Both the position numbers and the translations under genes were made by a program. This document shows, one piece after another, positions 34,399-42,881 of a stretch of DNA of 64,000 bases. The notes under the pieces are model-generated. The model saw nothing but the letters and a program-made list of their open reading frames with translations. It did not search any database and was not told the origin of the DNA. Numbering within the stretch: position 1 is the first letter of the stretch; every line of letters begins with the position of its first letter. This DNA is from Acidobacteriota bacterium (lineage in GTDB: Bacteria > Acidobacteriota > Thermoanaerobaculia > Multivoradales > JBCCEF01): positions 174,178 through 238,177 of the forward strand of contig JBCCEF010000005.1 in assembly GCA_039030395.1 (NCBI GenBank), written 5' to 3'.

Positions 34399-36189
34399 AT
34401 GCGGCGAGACGGCGAGCATCTAGAGCACGCAGGCGATGGCGGCGAGGACCCGGTCGCAGCGAGCCCCGGCCACTTCGACCGGCGCCGTTTCAACCTGCTG
34501 CTGGCTGCCGTCGGGGCGTCGCTGCCGGCCGCCCTGTGGGCGGAGGACGAGGCGCCGGAGATCACCCGCGAGGTGGTGCGCGCCGCCGAGCAACTGGCCG
34601 GTCTGGAACTGACCGACGACGAGCGCGACCTGATGCTCGCAGGGCTCACCGATCTGCGCGCCGACTACCGGGCCGTGCGCGCCGTGGCACCCGGTAACGA
34701 AGTGGCGCCAGCTCAGAGTTTCGCGGTGTTGCCGGCGCCGCAGCGCGACACGCCGGGGCCGATGCGCCGTTCGGCGGTTTCCGTGGGCGAGGCGCCGCGG
34801 GACCTCGAAGAACTGGCCTTCCGGCCGGTCACCGAACTGGCGGAGCTGCTGCGCCGGCGGCAGGTGACCTCGGTCGCGCTGACCCGCATGTACCTCGGCC
34901 GTTTGGAGCGCTGGAACGATCTGCTGGAGTGCGTGGTCACCCTCACCTCGGAGCGGGCGATGGCGCAGGCCGAGGCGGCGGATCGCGAGATCGCCGCCGG
35001 CCGCTGGCGGGGCCCCCTCCACGGCGTACCCTGGGGAGCGAAGGATCTGCTGGCGGTGAAGGGCTATCCCACCACCTGGGGAGCAGAGCCCTACCGCGAA
35101 CAACGCCTCGATACGGACGCCGCGGTGGTCCGCCGGCTGGACGACGCCGGCGCGGTACTGGTCGCCAAGCTCACCCTCGGGGCGTTGGCCTGGGGAGATG
35201 TGTGGTTCGGCGGCAAGACGCGCAATCCCTGGAACCCGGAGCAGGGCTCGAGCGGCTCCTCCGCCGGCTCCGCCTCGGCCACCGCCGCCGGCCTGGTGGC
35301 CTTCGCCATCGGCACCGAGACCTGGGGCTCGATCGTTTCGCCGTCCACCCGCTGCGGAGTGACCGGCCTGCGGCCGACCTTCGGCCGGGTGAGTCGGACC
35401 GGCGCGATGGCCTTGTCCTGGACGATGGACAAGATTGGCCCCATCGCCCGCTCGGTGGAGGACTGCGCCCTGGTCTTCGATGTGCTCCACGGCGCCGATC
35501 CACCGCCGGTGGGCGATCCCACTGCGGTGGATCGTTCGTTCCGCTGGGATGCCGAGGGCGATCCGCGCCGGCTGAAGGTGGGCTACACCCGCTCACTGTT
35601 CGAAAAACCGCTGGACGAAGACGCCGACCAGGCCGCTGAGGAAGTGCGGGCGATGGACCTCGCGGCCTTGGCGAAGTTGCGGCAACTGGGAGTGGAGCTG
35701 CTGCCCTTCGAGCTGCCGTCGGACCTGCCGGTTTCCCATCTTTCCTACATTCTGAGCGCCGAGGCGGCGGCGGCCTTCGATCACCTCACTTTGAGCGGCG
35801 ACGATGACCGGCTGGTGCGGCAGATCGCCAACGCTTGGCCCAACGTGTTCCGCCAGGCACGCACCATTCCGGCGGTGGAGTACCTGCAGGCCAGCCGCGT
35901 GCGGCGCCAGGTGATGGAACGGATGGAAGAGGCCTTGGGCGACCTCGACGCCTACGTCGTGCCTTCCTTTGGCGGCAACCATCTGCTTTTGACCAACCTC
36001 ACCGGTCACCCGACGGTGGTGGTACCGCACGGTTTCAAGACGGACGGCACGCCGGCTTCCATCTCCTTCGTCGGGCGCCTGTGGGGCGAGTCCGATGCGC
36101 TGCGGCTGGCGAAGCTCTACCAGGACGGGACGGATTTCCACTCGCGCCGCCCGGACCTCGCCGCGGTGGAGACTCGCAAGACGGATTGA
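34399..36189 (+). CDS. Amidase-signature family hydrolase with possible Tat signal
   Basis: 596 residues from ATG 34399 (GGAGG upstream); a TTG at 34342 is less likely. Residues about 28-48 (HFDRRRFNLLLAAVGASLPAALWA) look like a twin-arginine export signal. The amidase-signature core has the Ser-cisSer-Lys triad: Lys in GVPWGAKDLLAVKG, Ser residues in QGSSGSSAGSASATAAG, and the nucleophile region ETWGSIVSPSTRCGVTGLRPTFGRVSRTG. It hydrolyses amide bonds; the substrate is unknown (closest flavour is aspartyl/glutamyl-tRNA amidotransferase subunit A-like, but export argues against tRNA). The stop overlaps the start of the downstream sulfatase gene. Confidence 0.85.
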   Translation: MRRDGEHLEHAGDGGEDPVAASPGHFDRRRFNLLLAAVGASLPAALWAEDEAPEITREVVRAAEQLAGLELTDDERDLMLAGLTDLRADYRAVRAVAPGNEVAPAQSFAVLPAPQRDTPGPMRRSAVSVGEAPRDLEELAFRPVTELAELLRRRQVTSVALTRMYLGRLERWNDLLECVVTLTSERAMAQAEAADREIAAGRWRGPLHGVPWGAKDLLAVKGYPTTWGAEPYREQRLDTDAAVVRRLDDAGAVLVAKLTLGALAWGDVWFGGKTRNPWNPEQGSSGSSAGSASATAAGLVAFAIGTETWGSIVSPSTRCGVTGLRPTFGRVSRTGAMALSWTMDKIGPIARSVEDCALVFDVLHGADPPPVGDPTAVDRSFRWDAEGDPRRLKVGYTRSLFEKPLDEDADQAAEEVRAMDLAALAKLRQLGVELLPFELPSDLPVSHLSYILSAEAAAAFDHLTLSGDDDRLVRQIANAWPNVFRQARTIPAVEYLQASRVRRQVMERMEEALGDLDAYVVPSFGGNHLLLTNLTGHPTVVVPHGFKTDGTPASISFVGRLWGESDALRLAKLYQDGTDFHSRRPDLAAVETRKTD

Positions 36190-37862
36190 CCCCCTTGTCG
36201 CCGCGAAGCCGGATCGCAGGTCTCCTCGTCGTCGTGGTCGCGGCTCTGGCGGGCTGTGGTGGCGAGCCCTCGAACCCAGATCCGGCGCCGCCGAATTTCC
36301 TGCTGATCGTGACCGACGATCAGCGTTGGGACACCCTCTTCGCCATGCCGCACCTGGCGGCTTCCCTCGGGCGCGACGCGCTGCGCTTCGACAATGCCTT
36401 CGTCACCAATCCGGTGTGTTGTCCCTTCCGCTCGAGCCTGTTGGCCGGCGGTTTCCCGTCGCACCAGACGGGTGTGCTGACGGCGACTCCGCTCAACGGC
36501 GCGGCGGCGCGCTTCGACGACTCGGAGACCCTCGCCACCCTGCTCTCTCGGCGCGGCTACCGCACCGGCCTGATCGGTAAGTACCTCAACTTCTACGACC
36601 AGATCGCGCCGCGGGTGCCACCCGGCTGGAACCGCTTCATGGTGGCCACCACACCCTATCGCTGGTGGAACACGGAGTGGATCGTCGGCGCCAGCGGCGT
36701 GGACGGGCCGGCAGAGGGGCAGCGGCAAACGACTGGCGCTTACATCACCTACGTCGAGGCCGAAGCGGCGCTGGCCTTCCTCGACGAGGCGAGCGCCGGC
36801 GAACCGTTCTTTCTGCTCGTTGCCACCCACGCCCCGCACCGGCCGGCCATTCCGCCGCAGGCCGATGACGGCCGCTGGCGCGATTTCTCCTACCGGGCGC
36901 GCGCTTTCGACGAGGAGGACCTCGCCGACAAGCCGGACTACGTGCGGCGGCGCGAGGACTTCTTCCACCAGCACAATGCTGAATCCGGGCTGGTCGGGGT
37001 GTTGCCGCGCGGCCAGCTCGAAGCCCTGGGCGCGGTGGACCGCATGGTTCGGGATCTGATGGTCCGCCTCGAAGAGCGCGGCCTGGCCGACAATACGGTG
37101 GTCGTTTTCACTTCCGACAACGGCATGCTGTGGGGCGAGCACCGGCTGTTTACCAAGTCGCTGCCCTATGAAGAGTCGATCCGGGTGCCCCTGCTGATGC
37201 GCTTGCCGGGGGTGGCGCCGCGGGTGATGACGGAACTGGTGGCGGTGGATCTCGATCTGGCGGCAACCCTCCTGGACCTGGCCGGTATCGAGCGGCCTGC
37301 CGAGGGCAGGAGCCTGCTGCCGCTGGCCGAAGGTCACGGCGCTGGCTGGCGCGATGCTTTGCGCTTCGAGAACTTCGGTGTCGATCCGGATGTCGTGCCG
37401 CCTTGGGTGGCCCTGCGCACGGACCGCTGGAAGTACGTCGAATACGCCACCGGCGAGCGAGAGCTCTACGACCTCGAGGACGATCCCTTCGAACTCGACA
37501 ACCGGGTCGCCGGACCGCGAGTCGCCGATGCCGAGCGAACGGCGGAGCGCTTGGCCGCCCGCCTGGGCGGCTTTCGCGGCCTGGCGATGGCCGATTCGAG
37601 CCGCCTCCCGGAGGCGCGGTTAGGCGAGTCGTGGAGTCATCCGCTGACCGCCGTCGGCGGGACCGGCGAGCGCTCCTGGCGGGTACTCGAAGGGCGCTTG
37701 CCGGCAGGGCTCACCCTCCAGGCCGACGGCCGGATCGCCGGTACCCCGACGCGCCCCGGATCCTTTCGAGCCCTGGTCGAGGTGTCGGACGAGTCCGTTT
37801 CGCCGGTGACCGGCCGGGAACAGTCCTATCGGCGCTGGTTCGACATCCGGGTGTCCCGATAG
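36186..37862 (+). CDS. Lipoprotein sulfatase (Cys/FGly type) with C-terminal He_PIG-like domain
   Basis: 558 residues starting at TTG 36186, which overlaps the amidase TGA; TTG 36195 is an alternative. Lipoprotein signal with lipobox ALAGC. Sulfatase fold: FLLIVTDDQRWDTL (metal Asp pair), VCCPFRSSLLAGG matching the C-x-P-x-R sulfatase signature so Cys should be converted to formylglycine, and FTSDNGMLWGEH for the second metal site. After the usual sulfatase C-terminus (LYDLEDDPFELDN), the last ~80 residues form a putative-Ig module (LPAGLTLQADGRIAGTPTRPGSF), rare on sulfatases. Within a coupled run of four genes. Confidence 0.85.
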   Translation: MTPLSPRSRIAGLLVVVVAALAGCGGEPSNPDPAPPNFLLIVTDDQRWDTLFAMPHLAASLGRDALRFDNAFVTNPVCCPFRSSLLAGGFPSHQTGVLTATPLNGAAARFDDSETLATLLSRRGYRTGLIGKYLNFYDQIAPRVPPGWNRFMVATTPYRWWNTEWIVGASGVDGPAEGQRQTTGAYITYVEAEAALAFLDEASAGEPFFLLVATHAPHRPAIPPQADDGRWRDFSYRARAFDEEDLADKPDYVRRREDFFHQHNAESGLVGVLPRGQLEALGAVDRMVRDLMVRLEERGLADNTVVVFTSDNGMLWGEHRLFTKSLPYEESIRVPLLMRLPGVAPRVMTELVAVDLDLAATLLDLAGIERPAEGRSLLPLAEGHGAGWRDALRFENFGVDPDVVPPWVALRTDRWKYVEYATGERELYDLEDDPFELDNRVAGPRVADAERTAERLAARLGGFRGLAMADSSRLPEARLGESWSHPLTAVGGTGERSWRVLEGRLPAGLTLQADGRIAGTPTRPGSFRALVEVSDESVSPVTGREQSYRRWFDIRVSR

Positions 37863-37909
37863 AGTTCGGTTCCGAGGTGGCATCGTCGACGTTCTGGAGA
37901 CCCGTGGAG

Positions 37910-40015
37910 ATGGTGAAGGTGGCGGAGATGGGCCGTACCGGAGGTGGGGGAGAGGTCAGCCGGTGGCTTGCCGCCGGGGCGTGGGGGGCCTTGGTCGTCC
38001 TCTGGTTATTGGACGCAAAGTTAGACCTTCCGGCCGGTCTGCCTCGCACCGTCGCCGGCCTCGCTGCCGGCGCCAGCCTGTGGGCCGTTTGGCGGCACCC
38101 GACGCTGCTGCGCAAGCCCGGCCGCTGGTTGCCCTTGGCGCTCCTCGGCCTTTCCCTGGTCGTCCGCTTCACCGGTATCGAGTACGAAATCTCCGGCCAC
38201 TACTATGCCGACGAGGGCACTTACTATAAGCAGTCGACGCTGATCAACGAAGGGCGGCTGCTGTCGCCGTCCTTCAACTACGGCCATTTTCTGTACTGGG
38301 CCGGGGCCTTCGCGCTGTGGCTGGCGGAGCTGTTTTCGGGCCTCTCGGCGAGCCTAATCGGCCTATGGGGAGTGACCGAGCCGATCGATCGTGCTTGGTG
38401 GGTGTTGCGCTCGGTGGTGGCCCTGGCGAGCGCCCTCACGGTGCTGCCGGTGTACGCCCTGGCGACCCGCCTGGGAGGTCGCTTTGGCGGCCTGGCGGCC
38501 TCGCTGCTGCTGATCTTTTCGCCGCTTTTCAACCAGTTGAGCCACCTGATCCTGTGCGACACCGTTTCGGCGTTTTTCGCCACCCTGTGCGCCGCCTGTG
38601 TCGGGCGCCTGGTGGATGTTGAGAACCGGCGCGACTACCTGCTCGCCGGCGCCGCGTCGGGCCTGGCCGCGGCCAGCAAGTACCCGGCCGGCGTGGTGGC
38701 GGTGGCGATCATTGCGGTGTGGCTGCTGCACCGGTTGACCTCCCGGCGATGGAACGCCGGACTGCTGTGGGCCGGCGCCGCTTCCCTGGGGAGTTTTCTG
38801 GTGGTGATGGTGGCGATGTTCAAGCATCCGGAAGCGGCTTTCTTGAGCCGCCGCGGCATCTTCTTCGGAGTGCGCCAGTACGCCGGCGGCGGCTGGCTCG
38901 GGGTGCAGCCGCAGAGTAACCTCGCCTGGTACGGCAACGAGCTGTGGGTGACCTTCGGGATCGGCGCTCTTCTGCTCGGCCTATCGGGCTTCTTGTGGCA
39001 TCGGCGCGACACCCTGCGGCGGGTGGCCTGGAACCTGGTTTTCCCGCTCACTTTTCTGTGGCTGATGGTGGCGATGACGATGGTGGTCAAGCGCAACCTG
39101 CTGCCGGTTTTGCCGGTGTTGGCGGTGCTTCTCGGAGTGGGCCTGGCCGGCTGGTGGCGGTGCTTCGGTAGCGAGCGGCCAGGGGGTTCCGCAAAACGGT
39201 CGTGGCTGGCCGCGCTGCTGCTGGTCGCCGCCCTGGCGTTGCCCTGGTGGACGACGGCGCAGCAGGCCGTGGGGTTGGCGAGCCCGAGCAATCGCGAGTG
39301 GACGATGGCCTGGATCGTGGATCACCTGCCGCCCGGTGCCCGCTTCGTCAAGGAGTCGTATACCCCTCGCTTGCCGCCGGACTTTCCCTACAGTAACTCG
39401 CGTTTCGCCGGCCGTTTTTCGCTCGATCAGATTCGCCATCCACAGAATGATTTTCTGCTCCTGTCGAGTGCCGCCTACCGGCGCTTCCTCGCGCCGGAGA
39501 ATCTGACCAAAGAACATCACCGGGTGTTTGCCCAGCGCTACCGTCAGATCTTCGATGAGATGACGCCGCTCAAGGATTTCCATCCCAGCCCGACCCGACG
39601 AGGTCCGGTGCTGCGCCTCTATGCCCTCGACCCGCCGGATCCCCGGCTCGAGCGGCGCCGGCCCTTCCGGGCGGCGGAAGGCTTCTGTGCAGACGGCGCC
39701 CGCGTCGCCGAACAACGGGCCGTCTACGAGGCGACCGGCGGCTGGTGCTTGTTCAAAGGCTATTTCGAACCGGGGGAGTATCGGTTGGAGTGGGTCGGTT
39801 CGGAAGTGGCGGCTGCCGCCGCCCAGGTCGATGTGCGGATGCGCGAGGGGGAGAAGGTCGGCTGGTCGCCGCTGCCCGGGCGGATCCGGTTGCCACAACC
39901 GGGAAAGGTCTTCTTCTATGTGCGATTGCCGCCGGGCGCGCAGCTCGAGTCTTTCGGCGTGGTGGGCGTCGCGGCGGAGGACCCGCCGGCAAGCCTCCCG
40001 AGGAACGACCGATGA
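37910..40015 (+). CDS. Polytopic ArnT/PMT-like glycosyltransferase
   Basis: 701 residues. Roughly 11-12 hydrophobic helices in the first ~420 residues, then a ~250-residue soluble C-terminal part. The first extracytoplasmic loop has the acidic GT39/GT83-type catalytic motif ISGHYYADEGTYYKQ. The family uses polyprenyl-phosphate sugars at the outer face of the membrane to modify proteins, lipid A or glycans. The start could be ATG 37910 or 37928 (GGCGGAG before the latter). Its TGA overlaps the pheA ATG. Lying between an FGly sulfatase and pheA, its acceptor cannot be deduced. Confidence 0.75.
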   Translation: MVKVAEMGRTGGGGEVSRWLAAGAWGALVVLWLLDAKLDLPAGLPRTVAGLAAGASLWAVWRHPTLLRKPGRWLPLALLGLSLVVRFTGIEYEISGHYYADEGTYYKQSTLINEGRLLSPSFNYGHFLYWAGAFALWLAELFSGLSASLIGLWGVTEPIDRAWWVLRSVVALASALTVLPVYALATRLGGRFGGLAASLLLIFSPLFNQLSHLILCDTVSAFFATLCAACVGRLVDVENRRDYLLAGAASGLAAASKYPAGVVAVAIIAVWLLHRLTSRRWNAGLLWAGAASLGSFLVVMVAMFKHPEAAFLSRRGIFFGVRQYAGGGWLGVQPQSNLAWYGNELWVTFGIGALLLGLSGFLWHRRDTLRRVAWNLVFPLTFLWLMVAMTMVVKRNLLPVLPVLAVLLGVGLAGWWRCFGSERPGGSAKRSWLAALLLVAALALPWWTTAQQAVGLASPSNREWTMAWIVDHLPPGARFVKESYTPRLPPDFPYSNSRFAGRFSLDQIRHPQNDFLLLSSAAYRRFLAPENLTKEHHRVFAQRYRQIFDEMTPLKDFHPSPTRRGPVLRLYALDPPDPRLERRRPFRAAEGFCADGARVAEQRAVYEATGGWCLFKGYFEPGEYRLEWVGSEVAAAAAQVDVRMREGEKVGWSPLPGRIRLPQPGKVFFYVRLPPGAQLESFGVVGVAAEDPPASLPRNDR

Positions 40016-41133
40016 ACCGCTCCCCCCTGCAGGATTCCCGCGAGGCCCTCGAGGCCATCGACCGGGAGATCCTCGCCCTGCTCAAACGCCGTATGGACGA
40101 GGTGGACGCCATCGCCGACGCCAAGATCGGCGCCGCTTCGCCGCTCAGGGACCGGCAGCGGGAAGATCTGGTGTTTCAGCGGGTGCGCCGGGAGGCGCAG
40201 GAGTTGGGGCTCGATCCGCACCGCATCGAGGGGCTCTACCGCCAGATCATGGAGATGTCCATCGCCCACCAGCAGGAGCACGTTCGCCATCGGGCAAAGG
40301 TGCCGCTGCGGGTGGCGTACCAAGGGGTCGAGGGTTCCTACAGCCACCTGGCGGCTCAGGAACGCTACGCCGGGCGCGAGGGGGGTGCCCTGCTCACCGG
40401 CCACGAATCCTTCGAGGAGGCCGCCGCGGCGGTGCGCCGCGGCAGCGCGGACTTTGCCCTGTTGCCGATCGAAAACTCCACCGCCGGCAGCATCCACGCC
40501 ACCTACGACCTGTTGGCGGAGGGCGGCCTGGTGATCTCCGGTGAGGTGGTGCGCACCATCGAGCACTGTCTACTGGCCCTGCCGGCAAGCTCTGTCGAGA
40601 CCCTCCGCACGGTGATCTCTCACCCCCAGGCCTTGATGCAGTGCGAAGCCTTCCTTCGGCGCCTGCCGTGGGTGCGGCCGGTGGCGGAGTTCGACACCGC
40701 GGGCTCCGCCCGCAAGGTGCGGGAGCGGGGCGATGTCAGCGTGGCGGCGATCGCCAGCGAGCGGGCGGCGGAGGTCTACGGTCTGGAGATCCTCGAACGC
40801 GGCATCCAGAGCGACACGGGCAACGCCACGCGGTTTTTCGAGGTGGCGGTGGAGGCGGCCCGGTGCCCGGCCGAGGCGGACTGCAAGACCTCGCTGCAAC
40901 TGGTGCTGTCCCATGAGCCGGGATCCCTGGGGAAGGTGTTGACCCAGCTCGCGGAGCGCGGCGTCAACCTCACTAAGCTGGAGTCGCGGCCGCGCCGGGG
41001 CACCCCCTGGCAGGTTCGCTTCTATCTCGATCTCGAAGGCCATGCGGAGTCCGAGCGAGTCGCCGCGGCCCTCGAAGCGGTGCGGCCTTTGACGGAGGAG
41101 ATGAGCGTGCTCGGAACGTATCCGAAGGGCTGA
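40012..41133 (+). CDS. pheA: Bifunctional chorismate mutase / prephenate dehydratase (P-protein)
   Basis: 373 residues. Chorismate mutase helices at residues 1-85 (LEAIDREILALLKRRMDEVDAIADAK, with LYRQIMEMSIAHQ), prephenate dehydratase at about 95-275 (VAYQGVEGSYSHLAAQERY, LLPIENSTAGSIHATYDLL, SHPQALMQCEAF, and NATRFFEVA containing the TRF motif), then an ACT domain (SLQLVLSHEPGSLGKVLTQLAERGVNLTKLESRP) for phenylalanine feedback. Catalyses chorismate to prephenate to phenylpyruvate. GAGGAA and an ATGA overlap place the start at 40012, coupled to the glycosyltransferase gene. Confidence 0.96.
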   Translation: MNRSPLQDSREALEAIDREILALLKRRMDEVDAIADAKIGAASPLRDRQREDLVFQRVRREAQELGLDPHRIEGLYRQIMEMSIAHQQEHVRHRAKVPLRVAYQGVEGSYSHLAAQERYAGREGGALLTGHESFEEAAAAVRRGSADFALLPIENSTAGSIHATYDLLAEGGLVISGEVVRTIEHCLLALPASSVETLRTVISHPQALMQCEAFLRRLPWVRPVAEFDTAGSARKVRERGDVSVAAIASERAAEVYGLEILERGIQSDTGNATRFFEVAVEAARCPAEADCKTSLQLVLSHEPGSLGKVLTQLAERGVNLTKLESRPRRGTPWQVRFYLDLEGHAESERVAAALEAVRPLTEEMSVLGTYPKG

Positions 41134-41160
41134 CAGTGAAAGTGATGTATGATGTAAGAC

Positions 41161-41391
41161 ATGAGCAAGCATCGAACGCAAATCCAGCTCGAAGATTGGC
41201 AGTATGAATCCCTCCGAGCGATGGCCGAACGGCAGGGTCGCAGCCTCGCCGGAGTGGTGCGCGAAGCGGTTTCGGCGTACCTGGCCGACGAGATCGATGA
41301 GCGTCGTGATGGTCTGGCCGCCATTGAAGGCATCGGATCCGACGAAGGATCGCGCGGACGGGATCACGACCTCGCTCTGTACTCCGAGTAG
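41161..41391 (+). CDS. Ribbon-helix-helix antitoxin
   Basis: 76 residues: KHRTQIQLEDWQYESLRAMAERQGRSLAGVVREAVSAYLADEID is a CopG/RHH DNA-binding fold (beta strand then two helices). The C-terminal Asp/Glu-rich tail probably wraps the toxin. It would neutralise the PIN toxin encoded 3 bases downstream and repress its own promoter; the AT-rich 41141-41160 stretch just upstream (ATGTATGATGTAAGACAT) is the likely operator region. Typical vapB-like gene size. Confidence 0.85.
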   Translation: MSKHRTQIQLEDWQYESLRAMAERQGRSLAGVVREAVSAYLADEIDERRDGLAAIEGIGSDEGSRGRDHDLALYSE

Positions 41392-41394
41392 GCC

Positions 41395-41799
41395 TTGCAG
41401 CGCCTTTTCGTCGATACCAGCGTCTGGTTCGCCTACGTCAATCGGCGGGATCCGGACCACGCCAGCGTCTGCGAGCTGATCCGATCCTTCGAGGGGCGGT
41501 TGATGACCTCGAACTACGTGTTCGATGAAACCGTTACCCTGTGCCGTATGCGCCTCGGCCACCCGATCGGCCAGCGGGTGGGGACGGTGCTGCGAGATCC
41601 GTCGTCCGTCGAGCAAATCCGTCTCACCGTGGCCGACGAAATGGCCGCCTGGATCCTTTTCAAAGAGCGTTCCGACAAGCACTACAGCTTCACTGACTGC
41701 ACCTCGTTCGTGCTGCTACGACGCCTGAGGCTCGTCCGGGTTGCCGCCCTCGATGCGGATTTTCGGCGCGAGGGCTTCACCCTGCTACCCGAGCCATGA
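41395..41799 (+). CDS. PIN-domain toxin (VapC-like RNase)
   Basis: 134 residues from TTG 41395, 3 bases after the antitoxin stop. The PIN acidic site is complete: Asp in LFVDTSVW, Glu in VFDETVT, Asp in FTDCTSFVLL and Asp in ALDADF. A Mg-dependent endoribonuclease, tRNA- or rRNA-cleaving in characterised relatives. The weak TTG start probably keeps toxin level below antitoxin level. With the RHH gene this is a type II toxin-antitoxin module. No other mobile-element features adjoin it. Confidence 0.87.
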   Translation: MQRLFVDTSVWFAYVNRRDPDHASVCELIRSFEGRLMTSNYVFDETVTLCRMRLGHPIGQRVGTVLRDPSSVEQIRLTVADEMAAWILFKERSDKHYSFTDCTSFVLLRRLRLVRVAALDADFRREGFTLLPEP

Positions 41800-41812
41800 G
41801 GTCTCCGAGGCG

Positions 41813-42784
41813 ATGAGGGCGGTGAGGGTTCGCGCCTTCGGTGGTCCGGAGGTGCTGCGTCTGGAAGAGGTGCCGGATCCCGTGCCGGGCAGCGGGGAGG
41901 TGCTGGTGCAGGTACACGCCGCCGGCATCAACCCGGTCGATACCTACATTCGAGCCGGAGCCTATGGAGAACTTCCGGACCTGCCCTACGTGCCCGGTTC
42001 CGACGCCGCCGGGGTGGTGGAAGCCGTCGGGGCCGGGGTGGAGTCCCACCGCCCTGGGGATCGGGTGTACGTTGCCGGTTGGGGCGGGCGGCGAACCGGC
42101 GGACACGCCGAGCGGTTGACCTGTTTCGCCGATCAGGCCTGGCCGCTGCCGGCGAAATGTTCCTTCTCCGAGGGCGCGGCGATCGGCATTCCCTGTGCCA
42201 CGGCATATCGTGCGTTGGTGCAACTCGGCGAAGCGGTGGCTGGCGACACGCTGCTGGTGCATGGCGCCGCCGGTTCCGTCGGATCGGCGGCGGTGCAACT
42301 CGCCGTCTCCCGAGGGCTGCGCGTCTTCGGAACCGCCAGTTCTGCTGAGGGTCGGGAGTTCGTTCGCTCGCAGGGTGCACAAGGTGTTTTCGATCACTCG
42401 GCGCCGGACCATCTGGACATTGCGATGGAGGCGGCGGGCATCGACGGCTTCGATTTGATCTTGGAGATGGCTGCACACCGCAACTTGAACGACGACCTGC
42501 AGGCGGTGGCTCCCGGCGGTCGCATCGTGGTGATCGGTAGCCGGGGGCGCATCGAGATCGACCCGCGCCACGCCATGATGCGCGACGCGACGGTGCGCGG
42601 CCTGGCCCTGGCGAACGCCTCTGGCGACGAGATGGCGGAAATCCACCGCGCGCTCGGTGCGGCCCTGGCGGAGGGCTCGCTGCATCCCGCCGTCAGCGCT
42701 GAATTGCCGCTCGAGCGAGCCGCCGAGGCCCATGCGCTGGTCGTCGAGACCGGACGCAACGGCAAGGTCGTCCTGATTCCCTGA
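41813..42784 (+). CDS. NADPH:quinone oxidoreductase (zeta-crystallin-like MDR)
   Basis: 323 residues, zinc-free medium-chain reductase. GroES-like domain (MRAVRVRAFGGPEVLRLEEVPDPVPGSGEVLVQV, AAGINPVDTYIRAG), the NADP-binding fold with HGAAGSVGSAAVQLA, and the closing GKVVLIP strand. The zinc-ligand cysteines of alcohol dehydrogenases are absent, consistent with one-electron quinone reduction or enone reduction. The ATG at 41813 begins the conserved MRAVRV; CGAGG is just upstream. It follows the toxin gene by 13 bases but is functionally unrelated to it. Confidence 0.88.
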   Translation: MRAVRVRAFGGPEVLRLEEVPDPVPGSGEVLVQVHAAGINPVDTYIRAGAYGELPDLPYVPGSDAAGVVEAVGAGVESHRPGDRVYVAGWGGRRTGGHAERLTCFADQAWPLPAKCSFSEGAAIGIPCATAYRALVQLGEAVAGDTLLVHGAAGSVGSAAVQLAVSRGLRVFGTASSAEGREFVRSQGAQGVFDHSAPDHLDIAMEAAGIDGFDLILEMAAHRNLNDDLQAVAPGGRIVVIGSRGRIEIDPRHAMMRDATVRGLALANASGDEMAEIHRALGAALAEGSLHPAVSAELPLERAAEAHALVVETGRNGKVVLIP

Positions 42785-42881
42785 CAACTCCCCGAAACGA
42801 AAGTACGCGTTTTAGGCATTGGGTAAGTGGGGGGTGCTTTGCCAGCGCTCCTATGATCCATTGCCTTGGAGGGAGTTTGAA

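Noticed and set aside
41130-41154. CTGACA / TATGAT promoter for the toxin-antitoxin pair
   Set aside because: The spacer is only 13 bases; the TATGAT may still be a -10 box, but no proper -35 is present.
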